64,000 nucleotides of DNA, taken from Myxococcales bacterium. GTDB taxonomy: Bacteria; Myxococcota_A; UBA796; GCA-2862545. The notes under the pieces are model-generated. The model was not told the origin of the DNA, did no database searches, and was given only the letters and a program-made list of their open reading frames with translations. The DNA is taken from positions 91,499 through 155,498 of the forward strand of contig JAHQVJ010000129.1 in NCBI GenBank assembly GCA_019634415.1. The letters run 5' to 3'. A program made the position numbers and the translations under genes. Below are positions 42,001-52,800 of the stretch, in pieces. Each line of letters opens with the position of its first letter. Position 1 is the stretch's first letter.

Positions 42001-42753
42001 ATGTCGAGATCACGACACACCGTTCGCTCCATGGTGCTGGATCTGGCGCAGGGTGCGCTGGTGGCCGACCATGCGCACGGCTGGGGTCAGCTGCTGCGCG
42101 TGGCGGACGGCGTGGCCCGGGTGCGAACGACCCGAGCGGCGTGGGTGCTGCCGCGTGGGCGGGCCCTGTGGGTTCCTCCCACCGTGACCGCCCAGCTCCA
42201 CTGCGTGACGGATCTGCGGCTGCGCATGCTCTACTTCGCCCCCGATGCGCTCCCGGCACTACCGGGGGACTGCTCGGTGCTGACGCTGCCTCCGTTGCTC
42301 CAGGAGCTGGTGGCGCGCGCCGTGGAGCTGGCCCCGCTGGACGAGGGGGCGGAGGGCCCCTCGCAGCGTGTCCTGGCCGTGCTGCGCGACGAGCTGGCGG
42401 CAGCCCCGCGGGGACCGCTGGCGCTGGCCCTGCCACCCGCGGGGCCCGCCCGGGCGCTGGCGCTCCGGATCTGGGAGGATCCGGGCTCGCGCACCTCCAT
42501 CGAGGAGCTGTGCGGCGAGCTGGGGGTGGTGCGGCGCACGATGGAGCGGCACGTGCGCGCGAGCACCGGCGTGCCCTTGGGCGCCTGGCGACGGCAGGCC
42601 CGTCTGCTGCGAGCGGTGGAGGAGCTGGGCCGTGCAGCCACCGTGCGATCCGCGGCCCGGATCGCTGGCTACGACAGCGTGAGCGCATTCGTGTTCGCCT
42701 TTCGCACGGCGTTTGGCACCACGCCGGCCCGGTGGCGCGACGAGGCGCGGTAG
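42001..42753 (+). CDS. AraC-family transcriptional regulator
   Basis: A 250-residue regulator. The N-terminal part has a cupin-like beta-rich fold (~10-90, with LLRVADGVARV and LWVPPTVT). The C-terminal ~100 residues contain two helix-turn-helix units: TSIEELCGELGVVRRTMERHV and VRSAARIAGYDSVSAFVFAF, followed by the conserved FGTTPARWR. Start: ATG 42001, with only a weak purine-rich region before it. It sits between the divergent glyoxalase-like gene and the TRAP transporter genes (22 nt downstream), so it may control the transporter. The ligand is unknown. Confidence 0.92.
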   Translation: MSRSRHTVRSMVLDLAQGALVADHAHGWGQLLRVADGVARVRTTRAAWVLPRGRALWVPPTVTAQLHCVTDLRLRMLYFAPDALPALPGDCSVLTLPPLLQELVARAVELAPLDEGAEGPSQRVLAVLRDELAAAPRGPLALALPPAGPARALALRIWEDPGSRTSIEELCGELGVVRRTMERHVRASTGVPLGAWRRQARLLRAVEELGRAATVRSAARIAGYDSVSAFVFAFRTAFGTTPARWRDEAR

Positions 42754-42775
42754 TCTCCGCGTCTTCGGAGGCGGG

Positions 42776-43297
42776 ATGCTGCTGCTCCAACGGCTGTCGG
42801 CGGGGGTGAGCCGAGCCCACACCTGGCTGGGCCACGGCGTGCGCTGGTTGGTGTTGGTCATGGTGCTGGTGGGCTCCTTCAACGCCGTGGCTCGCTACTT
42901 GGGGCGCTACATCGGCACGAACCTGAGCTCGAACGGCTTCCTCGAGGCGCAGTGGTACCTGTTCGCCGCGGTGTTCCTGCTCGCAGCGCCCTACACGCTG
43001 CTGGCGGATCGCCACGTGCGGGTGGACGTGCTGTACGGGCGAGCCAGCCCGCGCACCAAGGCTGCGATCGACCTGGCCGGCACCGTGCTGTTCCTGCTGC
43101 CCTTCTGCGTCTTCGGCGCGTGGGGAAGTGCGGAGTGGGTCGCCAACAGCTGGGCGGTGTTCGAGCAGTCCCCCAACACCGGTGGGCTGCCCCGCTATCC
43201 CGTCAAGACGCTGATCCCCGTGGCGTTCGTGGCGCTGGGGCTGCAGGGGCTGGCGCTGATCCCCGGGTACGTGACCACCCTGCGGGAGGGCGCGTGA
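42776..43297 (+). CDS. TRAP transporter small membrane subunit (DctQ/TakQ type)
   Basis: A 173-residue membrane protein with four predicted helices. The DctQ signature includes NVxxRY-type FNAVARYLGRYIGTNLSSNGFLE near 38-60 and HVRVDVLYGRAS (the DVLY motif). TRAP systems move organic acids with Na+ and rely on a separate binding protein. Start: ATG 42776 with GGAGGCGGG upstream. Its stop overlaps the GTG of the large subunit (GTGA). The longer TakQ-like form agrees with the binding protein 3.6 kb away. Confidence 0.9.
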   Translation: MLLLQRLSAGVSRAHTWLGHGVRWLVLVMVLVGSFNAVARYLGRYIGTNLSSNGFLEAQWYLFAAVFLLAAPYTLLADRHVRVDVLYGRASPRTKAAIDLAGTVLFLLPFCVFGAWGSAEWVANSWAVFEQSPNTGGLPRYPVKTLIPVAFVALGLQGLALIPGYVTTLREGA

Positions 43298-44616
43298 TCA
43301 CGGAATGGCTCGGGCCGCTGATGTTCGTGGTGGCCTTCGCGCTGATCTTCAGTGGCTACCCAGTGGCCTTCTCCCTGGCGGGCACGGCCCTACTGTTCAG
43401 CGTGATCGGCGCGGCGGCGGGGGTGTTCGACTTCGCCATGCTCTACGGCTTTCCGGCGCGGGTCATGGGCATCATGGACAACTTCGTGCTGCTGGCCGTG
43501 CCGTTCTTCATCTTCATGGGCACGGTGCTCGAGAAGTCGAAGCTGGCGGAGGATCTACTCACCACCATGGGCTCCCTGTTCGGGACGATGCGCGGCGGGC
43601 TGGCCCTGTCGGTGGTGGTGGTGGGCACGCTGCTGGCCGCCGCCACGGGTGTGGTGGGTGCGTCGGTGGTGGCCATGGGCCTCATCAGCCTGCCCGTCAT
43701 GCTGCGCTATGGCTACAGCGAGGAGCTGTCGGCGGGGGTGATCTGCGCCTCGGGCACCCTGGGGCAGATCGTGCCCCCCAGCGTGGTGTTGGTGGTGCTG
43801 GCGGATCAGCTGGGCGTGAGCGTGGGGGACCTGTTCATCGGCAGCCTGTTGCCGGGCCTGATGCTGGCGGGGATGTTCGGTGCCTATGTGCTGTTGGTGG
43901 CCTGGCTGCGCCCGGAGATCGCGCCGGCGCTTCCGCCCGAAGCGCGGGAGCACCATGGGCTGGCGCTGCTGGGCCGGGTGGTGATGGTGATGATCCCTCC
44001 ACTCGTGCTGATCCTGCTCGTGCTGGGCAGCATCTTCGTGGGGGTGGCCACACCCACCGAGGCAGGTGCACTGGGGGCGCTGGGAGCGCTGGGCCTAGCG
44101 GCGCTCAACGGACGCCTCACGGTTCAGGCGGTGCGCGGCGCGCTGGACGAGACCACCACGCTCACGTCGATGGTGATGATCCTGCTCGTGGGCTCCACGC
44201 TGTTCGCTCTGGTGTTTCGCGGGCTCGAGGGCGACGTCTGGATCCAGGAGCTGCTCACCTCGCTGCCCGGAGGCACGGTGGGGCTGCTGGTGGTGGCCAA
44301 CCTGGTGGTCTTCGGGCTCGGCTTCTTCATCGACTTCTTCGAGATCGCCTTCATCGTGCTGCCGCTGCTGGTACCGGCGGCCACGGCACTGGGGATCGAT
44401 CTGGTGTGGTTCGGCGTGCTGCTGGGCATGAACCTGCAGGCGAGCTTCCTCACCCCGCCCTTCGGGTTCTCGCTGTTCTACCTGCGGGGGGTGGCCCCCG
44501 AGCACATGTCGACGGGTGCCATCTACCGGGGTGTGGTGCCCTTCATCGGGATCCAGCTGCTCGGGTTGATGCTGGTGGTGCTGTTCCCGGAGCTGGTCAC
44601 CTACTGGTTGACCTGA
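43294..44616 (+). CDS. TRAP transporter large membrane subunit (DctM/TakM type)
   Basis: A 440-residue, 11-12-helix permease of the DctM family. Conserved features include AVPFFIFMGTVLE, ATGVVGASVVAMG, ASGTLGQIVPPSV and VATPTEAGALGALGAL. It forms the ion-coupled channel with the DctQ-type subunit. The length matches the family. GTG 43294 overlaps the DctQ stop. The 3' end overlaps the convergent lipoprotein gene by 20 nt, leaving no separate terminator. The substrate is probably an alpha-keto acid or related organic acid, inferred from the TakP-like binding protein at 48208-49299. Confidence 0.93.
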   Translation: MITEWLGPLMFVVAFALIFSGYPVAFSLAGTALLFSVIGAAAGVFDFAMLYGFPARVMGIMDNFVLLAVPFFIFMGTVLEKSKLAEDLLTTMGSLFGTMRGGLALSVVVVGTLLAAATGVVGASVVAMGLISLPVMLRYGYSEELSAGVICASGTLGQIVPPSVVLVVLADQLGVSVGDLFIGSLLPGLMLAGMFGAYVLLVAWLRPEIAPALPPEAREHHGLALLGRVVMVMIPPLVLILLVLGSIFVGVATPTEAGALGALGALGLAALNGRLTVQAVRGALDETTTLTSMVMILLVGSTLFALVFRGLEGDVWIQELLTSLPGGTVGLLVVANLVVFGLGFFIDFFEIAFIVLPLLVPAATALGIDLVWFGVLLGMNLQASFLTPPFGFSLFYLRGVAPEHMSTGAIYRGVVPFIGIQLLGLMLVVLFPELVTYWLT

Positions 44617-45748
44617 CCCAGAGCCAGGCCTCGTAGGGGCTCGGCAGGTCGCTGGCGAGGGCGGTGGCAGGGCCCAAGCTCACGAGCACTTGGTCGTCCA
44701 CGTTGCCCACCGCTCCGGTCGGCGCCAGATCGGGCATGACGGCCTCGACCACCTGGCCGGTGGCGTTGCCTCCGCCGCCACGACCGCTATCGGTGGCGAA
44801 CAGCCGGCCGTCGGCGGACAGCTCGACCCCGCGCAGGAAGTTGAACGGGCCCACGTCGTCTTCGGGGACGAGATCCGCCACGTAGGCGGGCGCGTCGGTG
44901 GGTGCGTCGGCCACCGCCAGCCCCACGCTGCCACCGTTGGGGGCCCCCTCGGTGTGGGCCCACAGCAGCCACCACTGGTCCTGCCACTGTCGGAGCATGG
45001 CTCCGTGGGGCGTGTCGATGGCACCGGTGGCCGGAAAGCGCCACTGGAACTCGGGGCTGCCTGCCGTGGTGATGTCCCACAGGGTGATGCTGCCGCCAGC
45101 TACGCCGCCGGGGTTGCCCCCGCCTCCGCCGCGATGGGTCACCAGCGCATAGCTGCGACCGTCGTGGTCGAAGCGATCCAAGCCGTTGGGATTGCCGGCG
45201 AAGTCGGCATTGCTGGTGTCGAGGGTGCGATCGGGGGTGGCCGAGCTTCCGTCTGCGGGCAACCACGCGAGGCGATCGGCCGAGGTCTCCTCCACGATCA
45301 GGGTGCCATCGGCGGGATCTCGCTCGACGTCGTGGGGAAAAGCGAAGCCGTCGAGGCGGAAGTCGAGCTCGAAGTCGGTATCGAGGCGAGCGATGGCGCC
45401 CTCGCGGTTGGGGCCTCCGTTGGTGAAGGAGACGAGCAAGCCGTCTCCGTCGTCGCTGGCTCCCTCTCCGCCGCAGTTGCCGCAGTTGCCCACCAGCTCG
45501 GTCCAGGTGCGCGACAGGGCGATGCTGCCGTCGAGCTCCAGCAGCGCCAGGCCGCTGCCGGTGGGCACGACCAACACGGCATCGGGATCCACCTGAGTGG
45601 GGGGAGTGTCGGTGTCGGACGTGTCGGACGTGTCGACGTCGTCCGTGGTCTGATCGGTCCGGTCCGTGCCTGTCGTGCCTCCGGAGCACGCGGCAAGTGC
45701 CCACACCCACAGGACCGTCGAAGCAGACCTGCCCAGCATGCGGCTCAT
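44597..45748 (-). CDS. Secreted arylsulfotransferase/beta-propeller-like lipoprotein
   Basis: A 383-residue lipoprotein with lipobox LAAC (Cys22) and an Asp/Thr/Ser-rich linker (~28-55), then a domain with repeated beta-strand segments consistent with a beta-propeller. Candidate blades contain FAFPHDVERDPADGTLIVEE and similar GHDI-type turns (aryl-sulfotransferase-like FPHDV...). Two Cys sit together in NCGNCGG (~92-98). The catalytic residues of an arylsulfotransferase were not clearly found, so the family name is tentative. Start: ATG 45748 with GGGAGGTGA upstream. A poly-Gly turn (RGGGGGNPGG) is notable. Confidence 0.7.
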   Translation of the reverse strand: MSRMLGRSASTVLWVWALAACSGGTTGTDRTDQTTDDVDTSDTSDTDTPPTQVDPDAVLVVPTGSGLALLELDGSIALSRTWTELVGNCGNCGGEGASDDGDGLLVSFTNGGPNREGAIARLDTDFELDFRLDGFAFPHDVERDPADGTLIVEETSADRLAWLPADGSSATPDRTLDTSNADFAGNPNGLDRFDHDGRSYALVTHRGGGGGNPGGVAGGSITLWDITTAGSPEFQWRFPATGAIDTPHGAMLRQWQDQWWLLWAHTEGAPNGGSVGLAVADAPTDAPAYVADLVPEDDVGPFNFLRGVELSADGRLFATDSGRGGGGNATGQVVEAVMPDLAPTGAVGNVDDQVLVSLGPATALASDLPSPYEAWLWVRSTSR

Positions 45749-45817
45749 CGTCACCTCCCTCTGCACGGCCTACCCTATTCCAGGGCGCGCCTGCGTCGTA
45801 CTCGTGTCGTGGACGTG

Positions 45818-46780
45818 TCAGCGAACGTCAGCGAGCGGTTGATAGGTCACCTGGACGAGCACGCCGCCGGGGGGGAGCTCCACCAGCAGCGTCACCGTGT
45901 TGGCCGCCTCGTCGTGGACGAAGCCCGACGGTCGCACGGCGGTGGTCTGTGCGTCGTCGACCGTGACGATGCTCACGGCCAGGGAGCTGGGCTCGGGCTG
46001 CTCGCTGAGCTCGAACACGGGGGTCGGTGGGAGCAGCGCTCCCCCCACGTCGCGAAGTCCCGGTGTGGGCTGGAGGAGATCCGCCTGAACGCCTCCGGTC
46101 TGCTCCGCGAGCTGCGTGTACTGGGTGGGCTCCTTCCATCCCTCGAACGCGGAGACCACCGCACCCCCTTGCTCTTGATGCAGTCCGCCGTACCACTGCA
46201 CGAACTCGGCGGGCTCGATCAGGGTTCTCTGGGTGGCGTCTGGCTCGTCGCTGAACACCAGGGTGTGGATCCACGCGTCGTCGCGCCGGAATCCCTCGTT
46301 GAACGTGGACGAGAGCAGCGCCAGCGCGGTGTAGATGGCGCCGATTCCGCGCTCGGTGCCACTTCCCTGCGTGCCCACGCTCGCGAGCTTCTGCACGACC
46401 TCCACCGCCTCGGGCGTGTCGAGGTCCACGAAGAAGGTGCCATCGTCGGTTCGCCTCAGCTTTCCTTGCTGATCGGGGTCCTCCATGTCGGTGGTGACGA
46501 CGCCCAGGTGGAAGTCGAGCTCCGCGGCGATCAGCTCCTCGACGAAGCGAGGGAGGCTGTCGAGCAATGCCTCCTGTGCGGGTCCCATGGACGCCGAGTT
46601 GTCCACCACGAACAGGATGTCCACGGCGTGTGGGAGAACCTCGAAGGTGTCGGTGACCGTCTCGGTCTGGGTCTCGGTGACCTCGGTGGGCTCGATGGGC
46701 GCCGTGGACGACGACCCTGCGGTCTGCCCAGGGGGGCACCCCGTCGCGAGGACGATCAGGGGAAGTGCGAGACGAATCAC
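45818..46780 (-). CDS. VWA-domain lipoprotein
   Basis: A 320-residue lipoprotein (lipobox ATGC, Cys15) with a Thr/Glu-rich linker (~20-47) and a von Willebrand factor A domain (~52-220). The MIDAS motif is DILFVVDNSASM (DxSxS), and a conserved TDMEDPDQQG segment and the FSDEPDA loop provide further metal positions. The C-terminus (~230-320) is beta-rich. This form is common in Myxococcota surface lipoproteins and may mediate adhesion or protein binding. Start: ATG 46780. It diverges from the sigma factor gene over a 71-nt gap. Confidence 0.85.
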   Translation of the reverse strand: MIRLALPLIVLATGCPPGQTAGSSSTAPIEPTEVTETQTETVTDTFEVLPHAVDILFVVDNSASMGPAQEALLDSLPRFVEELIAAELDFHLGVVTTDMEDPDQQGKLRRTDDGTFFVDLDTPEAVEVVQKLASVGTQGSGTERGIGAIYTALALLSSTFNEGFRRDDAWIHTLVFSDEPDATQRTLIEPAEFVQWYGGLHQEQGGAVVSAFEGWKEPTQYTQLAEQTGGVQADLLQPTPGLRDVGGALLPPTPVFELSEQPEPSSLAVSIVTVDDAQTTAVRPSGFVHDEAANTVTLLVELPPGGVLVQVTYQPLADVR

Positions 46781-46851
46781 GAGGACCTCCAGGTGCCCGG
46801 GCCAGTATGCCTCGATCCAAACGCAAGGCGCTGGTTGACAGTACGACGGTC

Positions 46852-47412
46852 ATGAGTGCCTCCTCCGACCTGCGTCGCGCCACCCGAGGGGATCGGGCTG
46901 CCTTGCGCCGCGTGGTGCAGCGCCACCTGCCCCAGATCCGCCGCTGGGCGTTGGTGGCGACGGGCGACGTGGGGGTGGCGGAGGACGTGGTCCAGGAGGC
47001 GCTGATCCGGCTGCTGCGCTTCGTGCACCGCTACGATCCGCAGCGTCCCTTCGAGCCGTGGCTGAAGACCCTGGTGCTCAACGCCGCACGGGGCGAGCTG
47101 GCGCGCCGAGCGCGCAACCCGGTGGTGGCGGAGCCCGAGCCGGAGCGCGCCGCACCCGAGGCCTCCCTCGATCGGCAGCTGGATCTGGCCCGGGCGGCCA
47201 CGCGGGCGCTGGATGCGTTCGGGTACCTCTCGCCACGACAGCGCGAGATCGTGGATCTGGTGGATCTCCAGGGGCTGTCTCCTGCCGAGGCAGCTCAGCA
47301 GCTGCAGATCACGCCAGGGGCCGTCCGGGGGCAGCTGTTCCAGGCGCGCCGGGCGCTGCGTGCGCGACTGGCGGAGGGGGCGGACCCGGTGGCCCTGTTG
47401 AGGGAAGCATGA
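46852..47412 (+). CDS. ECF-type RNA polymerase sigma factor
   Basis: A 186-residue group-4 sigma factor. Region 2 has VAEDVVQEALIRLLRFVHRYD (core binding and -10 recognition) and region 4 has LSPRQREIVDLVDLQG with the helix-turn-helix SPAEAAQQLQITPGAVRGQL. The length is typical. Start: ATG 46852; an upstream in-frame ATG at 46807 would add 15 residues. Its stop overlaps the anti-sigma start (ATGA), the usual arrangement for membrane-signalled sigma factors. No target promoter could be identified. Confidence 0.92.
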   Translation: MSASSDLRRATRGDRAALRRVVQRHLPQIRRWALVATGDVGVAEDVVQEALIRLLRFVHRYDPQRPFEPWLKTLVLNAARGELARRARNPVVAEPEPERAAPEASLDRQLDLARAATRALDAFGYLSPRQREIVDLVDLQGLSPAEAAQQLQITPGAVRGQLFQARRALRARLAEGADPVALLREA

Positions 47413-48203
47413 CCTGCGAAGACGTGCGCGAGCAGCTGCTGGAGGCCTCCAGCGACTTCGGCGACCTGGCCGGACATCTGGCCGGATGCCCGAGCTGTGC
47501 GGCCCTCGCGGCGGCGATTCGCGCCGAGGAACAACAGCTGATTCGAGCCGTGGAGGAGTTTTCCATGAGTACAGCCCTGATCGATGCCCAGTGGGCGGAA
47601 GCGGAACGGCGCGTGGGTCGCCTGGGGGGCGCCTGGCGTGCGGTCCACACCTGGCTGCTCGCGGCAGCCGTCGTGGCGGCCATCTTGGTGGCGGGACTGT
47701 CGGGAGGAGGACGGGGCCCGGTTCAGCCACCCGTGGCGTTGATGCCTCCCCCCCCCGTGCTGGAGCTGCGGGAGCGTGCCGAGGCGTTCTCCGAGGTGAA
47801 GGCCTTGGCGCCCGTCGCCGCCGGAACGAGCCGCGAGGAGGAGGACGTCCTTCTCGAGAACGCGCTGAAGGCGGCCGCTGCGTCCCTGCAGGCGCTGGAG
47901 GATCAGGCCGTCGCCGTCGCGAAGGACGAGGGCACGGACCCGCGCTGGGTGCTGGAGGCGCGCATGGCCCTGGCTGCGGGGTACGCCAAGATGGCGCAGG
48001 TCATCGCCGACTTCCCGTTTCCCTCCTACCTGACCGAAGCGCAGCACGAGGTGTACGAGATGGCCATCGAGGACCGCGTGTTCGTGCAGCGGAGCAAGGC
48101 GGCCAAGGCCTACGGCGCTGCCGCGACCTATGCCGAGAAGCACGGCCTCGACGCCACCGAAGCCAAGCGCCAGCAGCAGACGCTGCTCGAGGGCCTCCGG
48201 TAG
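47409..48203 (+). CDS. Anti-sigma factor with zinc-binding motif and membrane helix
   Basis: A 264-residue protein. The N-terminal cytosolic part has CEDVREQLLEAS and HLAGCPSC, the H-x3-C-x2-C pattern of ZAS-type anti-sigma factors. A transmembrane helix lies at ~80-98. The periplasmic part (~105-264) starts with a Pro-rich stretch and continues as a helical domain of unknown type. The gene is translationally coupled to the sigma factor (ATGA overlap), so it most likely holds the sigma inactive until a periplasmic signal arrives. The family link for the periplasmic domain is unknown. Confidence 0.85.
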   Translation: MTCEDVREQLLEASSDFGDLAGHLAGCPSCAALAAAIRAEEQQLIRAVEEFSMSTALIDAQWAEAERRVGRLGGAWRAVHTWLLAAAVVAAILVAGLSGGGRGPVQPPVALMPPPPVLELRERAEAFSEVKALAPVAAGTSREEEDVLLENALKAAAASLQALEDQAVAVAKDEGTDPRWVLEARMALAAGYAKMAQVIADFPFPSYLTEAQHEVYEMAIEDRVFVQRSKAAKAYGAAATYAEKHGLDATEAKRQQQTLLEGLR

Positions 48204-48207
48204 GGAG

Positions 48208-49299
<1,092 letters not shown>

Positions 49300-49345
49300 G
49301 TCGCGCCTCCAGGTGGTGGAGGCGCATCTTAGGCGATGTGGCGGC

Positions 49346-49759
49346 TCACTGCTTCTCGAGGTCGAAGCTACCCGTCTGCAGGCACAGTGCGGGGTCGTCC
49401 AGCGTCTGGCCACCTTCGGACCAGCACGTGTTGACCACGTATTCGCCGCCCATGGCCTCCTTGTCCACACCGACCTTGTTCAGGTCGACCTTGCGAGCTG
49501 CTGTATTCAGCCACATCTCGACGTTCGCGTACTCGTTGTCGGAGTTGGCGGCGTAGACCAGGTAGATCCAACCTCCGATGTCGACCTGGCCACCGAGGAG
49601 CTGCTCCTCGTCGTCCCAGGTGAAGTCGGCGGTCATCACCACCGGTGTGTTGGTCTGGTCCGTTGCGGTCCCGGCCCACACGCCGTCGAGCTGTTGGACT
49701 AGGTAGTTGGAACACCCCACGAGGGGCAACGCGAGCATCGCGGGCAGCAGGCGGATCAT
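49346..49759 (-). CDS. Small secreted lipoprotein of unknown function
   Basis: A 137-residue lipoprotein with lipobox LVGC (Cys16). The mature part is beta-rich, with GVWAGTATDQTNTPVVMTADFTW, a lipocalin-like/META-like opening, and two cysteines near the C-terminus (TCWS and LCLQTG). No specific family is recognised. Start: ATG 49759, preceded by GGAGTGAGACC. It is upstream of, and divergent from, lhr. It may be co-transcribed with the TakP-like gene, whose start lies 46 nt beyond its stop. Confidence 0.65.
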   Translation of the reverse strand: MIRLLPAMLALPLVGCSNYLVQQLDGVWAGTATDQTNTPVVMTADFTWDDEEQLLGGQVDIGGWIYLVYAANSDNEYANVEMWLNTAARKVDLNKVGVDKEAMGGEYVVNTCWSEGGQTLDDPALCLQTGSFDLEKQ

Positions 49760-49775
49760 GGTCTCACTCCATCCA

Positions 49776-49795
49776 TTGGGCCCCCCGCGGCCCAA
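49776..49795. other. Hairpin between the small lipoprotein and lhr
   Basis: TTGGGCC (49776-49782) pairs with GGCCCAA (49789-49795) over a 6-nt loop. It lies 17-36 nt upstream of the lipoprotein ATG, in the divergent gap. It could be an operator or, less likely, a 5' leader structure. Nothing further was recognised in the gap 49760-49888. Confidence 0.35.
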
Positions 49796-49888
49796 CCTGC
49801 TCGGATTCTAGCGGAGACTTTGCCTGCAGGCCAGGACGAGACGTAGTCGTCTTTCCCCTGGGCTTCGTCGCACCATAGATAGCTGGCC

Positions 49889-52800
49889 ATGCACGCCGTC
49901 TTGGAACGTTTCAGCTCTCCGGTTCGCACCTGGTTCGGTGACGCCTTCGCTACTCCGACGGAGGTTCAGATCCGAGGATGGCCCTCCATCGCGGAGGGGC
50001 AGAACACCCTGCTGCTCGCGCCGACGGGCTCGGGAAAGACGCTGGCCGCCTTCCTGGCGGGCCTCGACCAGCTCGTGTCGCTCGGTGTCGACGAGCCCCC
50101 GGGGGTGCGGGTCCTCTACGTGTCACCCCTGAAGGCGCTGGTCTACGACATCGAGCGCAACCTGCGTGCTCCGCTGGTGGGCATCGCCAACGCGGCGAGC
50201 CGGCAGGGGGAGTCGCTCCGGCCCATCCGGGTGGACGTGCGCACGGGCGACACCTCGCAGCGAGACCGTCGCCGGCAGGCGAAGGACCCGGCGGACATCC
50301 TGGTGACCACCCCCGAGTCGCTGTACCTGATCCTGGGCTCGCAGGCGCACGAGACGCTGAAGTCGGTGCAGACGGTGATCGTGGACGAGATCCACGTGAT
50401 GGCGGGCAGCAAGCGCGGCGTGCACCTGGCCCTGAGCCTGGAGCGGCTCGCCCGGCTCTGCGACACGGATCCCCAGCGCGTGGGCCTTTCGGCCACCCAG
50501 CGGCCGCTGTCGGAGATCGCCCGCTTCCTGGGAGGCGATCGCTCCGTGGAGATCGTGGATGCGTCGGCGCCCCCTCACGTGGATCTGCAGATCGTGGTGC
50601 CGGTGGTGGACATGGAGCATCCCGTGGTGCCTGGGGGTGCGCCCACGGGAGGCGGTGAGGGGCAGCGTCAGCGGGTGGGGGGAGCGCAGGCGGAGGGTCC
50701 GTCCACGCCGCCGCCGTCGGGGGCGCCCGACCGGCTGTCGGCGGGGCTGTGGCCGGTGGTCTACCCGCGCCTGCTGGAGCTGATCCGGGCCCATCGCTCC
50801 ACCATCGTGTTCACCAACAGTCGACTGCTGTGCGAGCGCCTGGCGCAGCGGCTCAACGAGCTGGCGGGGGAGGAGCTGGTGCACGCGCACCACGGCTCGA
50901 TCTCCCACGCGCGGCGCCACGAGGTGGAGGAGGCGCTGAAGGCGGGGCGTGTGCCCGGCATCGTGGCCACGAGCTCGCTGGAGCTGGGCATCGACATGGG
51001 CGCGGTGGACCTGGTGATCCTGGTGGAATCACCGGGCAGCGTGGCCAGCGGCCTGCAGCGCGTGGGTCGCGCGGGTCACTCGGTGGGCGAGCGCTCCATC
51101 GGTCGGATCTTCCCGAAGTACCGCGGTGATCTGGTGGAGTCCGTGGTGGTGTCGCAGGCCATGCTGGAGGGGGCGGTGGAGCCCACCTCCGTGCCGCAGA
51201 ACTGCCTGGACGTGCTGGCTCAACAGATCGTGGCGATGTGTGGAGCAGAGGACTGGACCGTGGCGGATCTGCACGCCGTGGTGCGTCGCGCCTATCCGTT
51301 CCACGGCCTGACCGAGGGGCTGCTGACGAGTGTGCTCGACATGCTCTCGGGGCGGTATCCCTCGGACGACTTCGCGGAGCTGCGACCGCGCATCACCTGG
51401 GATCGCACCTCCGACGAGCTGAAGGCTCGGCGCGGCTCCCGCATGCTGTCGCTGCTCAACGGGGGGACCATCCCCGATCGAGGCCTGTACGGCGTGTTCC
51501 TGGTGGGCGACGGGCCTCGTCTGGGGGAGCTGGACGAGGAGATGGTGTACGAGTCGCGCAAGGGGGATCTGATCATCCTGGGCGCGAGCACCTGGCGCAT
51601 CGAGGAGATCACCCGCGATCGAGTGCTGGTGAGCCCCGCTCCGGGGGAGCCGGGTCGGCTGCCCTTCTGGCACGGCGAGCGTCCCGGGCGGCCCGTGGAC
51701 CTCGGTCGCCGGCTGGGGGCCTTCCTGCGGGAGGTGTCGAGCCGCGGGGAGGATGCGCGCCAGTGGCTGGTCGAGACCACGCCCCTCGACGATCTGGCTG
51801 CCGGCAACGTGCTTCGCTACGTGCTCGAGCAGCAGGCCGTCACCGGACAGGTTCCCACCGACCGCTCGCTGGTGGTGGAGTGCTTTCGCGACGAGCTGGG
51901 AGACTGGCGGATCTGCGTGCTGTCTCCCTTCGGATCCCGGGTGCACGCGCCGTGGGCGCTGGCGCTCGAGGCGCGTCTGGCGGTGAACGGCGGCTACGAC
52001 GTGCAGGCGCTGTGGACCGACGACGGGATCGCCCTGCGCTTCGCCGACGTGGACGAGCTGCCGCCCCTGACCGAGCTGTGGCCGGATCCGGAGGAGGTGG
52101 AGGATCTGGTGGTGGAGCAGCTCGGGCGCTCGGCGCTGTTCGCGGCGCGGTTTCGCGAGAACGCGGCCCGGTCGCTGCTGCTCCCCAGGCGCAATCCCAA
52201 GGGCCGCCAGCCGCTGTGGGCCCAGCGCCTGAAGTCCCAGAACCTGCTGCAGGTGGCGAGCGCCTTCCCGGCGTTCCCGGTGGTGCTCGAGACCTATCGC
52301 GAGTGCTTGCAGGACGTGCTCGATCTTCCCGCGCTGGTGGAGCTGCTCACGGCCGTGCGCTCCCGGGAGATCGCGGTGCACGAGGTGCAGACCAAGCGCC
52401 CGTCGCCCTTTGCTCGCTCGCTGGTGTTCGCCTACGTGGCGGCCTTCATGTACGCCGGCGACGCACCCATCGCCGAGCGTCGCGCGGCCGCCCTGTCGCT
52501 GGACCGGGCGCTGCTCCGGGAGCTGCTCGGCCAGGAGGAGCTGCGCGATCTGCTGGACCCGACCGCCGTGGCGGTGGTGGAGGCGGAGCTGCAGCGGCTG
52601 GTGCCCGAGCGTGCGGTGCGTCATGCCGATGCGCTGCACGACATGTTGCGCACGCTGGGAGATCTGACGGACGAGGAGGTGGTGGCGCGTTGCGCGGAGG
52701 ACCCCACGAGCTGGCTGAAGGAGCTGGAGCTCGAGCGGCGCGTGGTGCCCGTGCGAATCGGCGGCGAGGCTCGCTGGATCGCGGTGGAGGATGCCGGGCG

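Noticed and set aside
46833..46838. TTGACA near the sigma-factor gene as a -35 box
   Set aside because: It is only ~13 nt before the chosen start, leaving no space for a -10 and leader, so it is probably chance.
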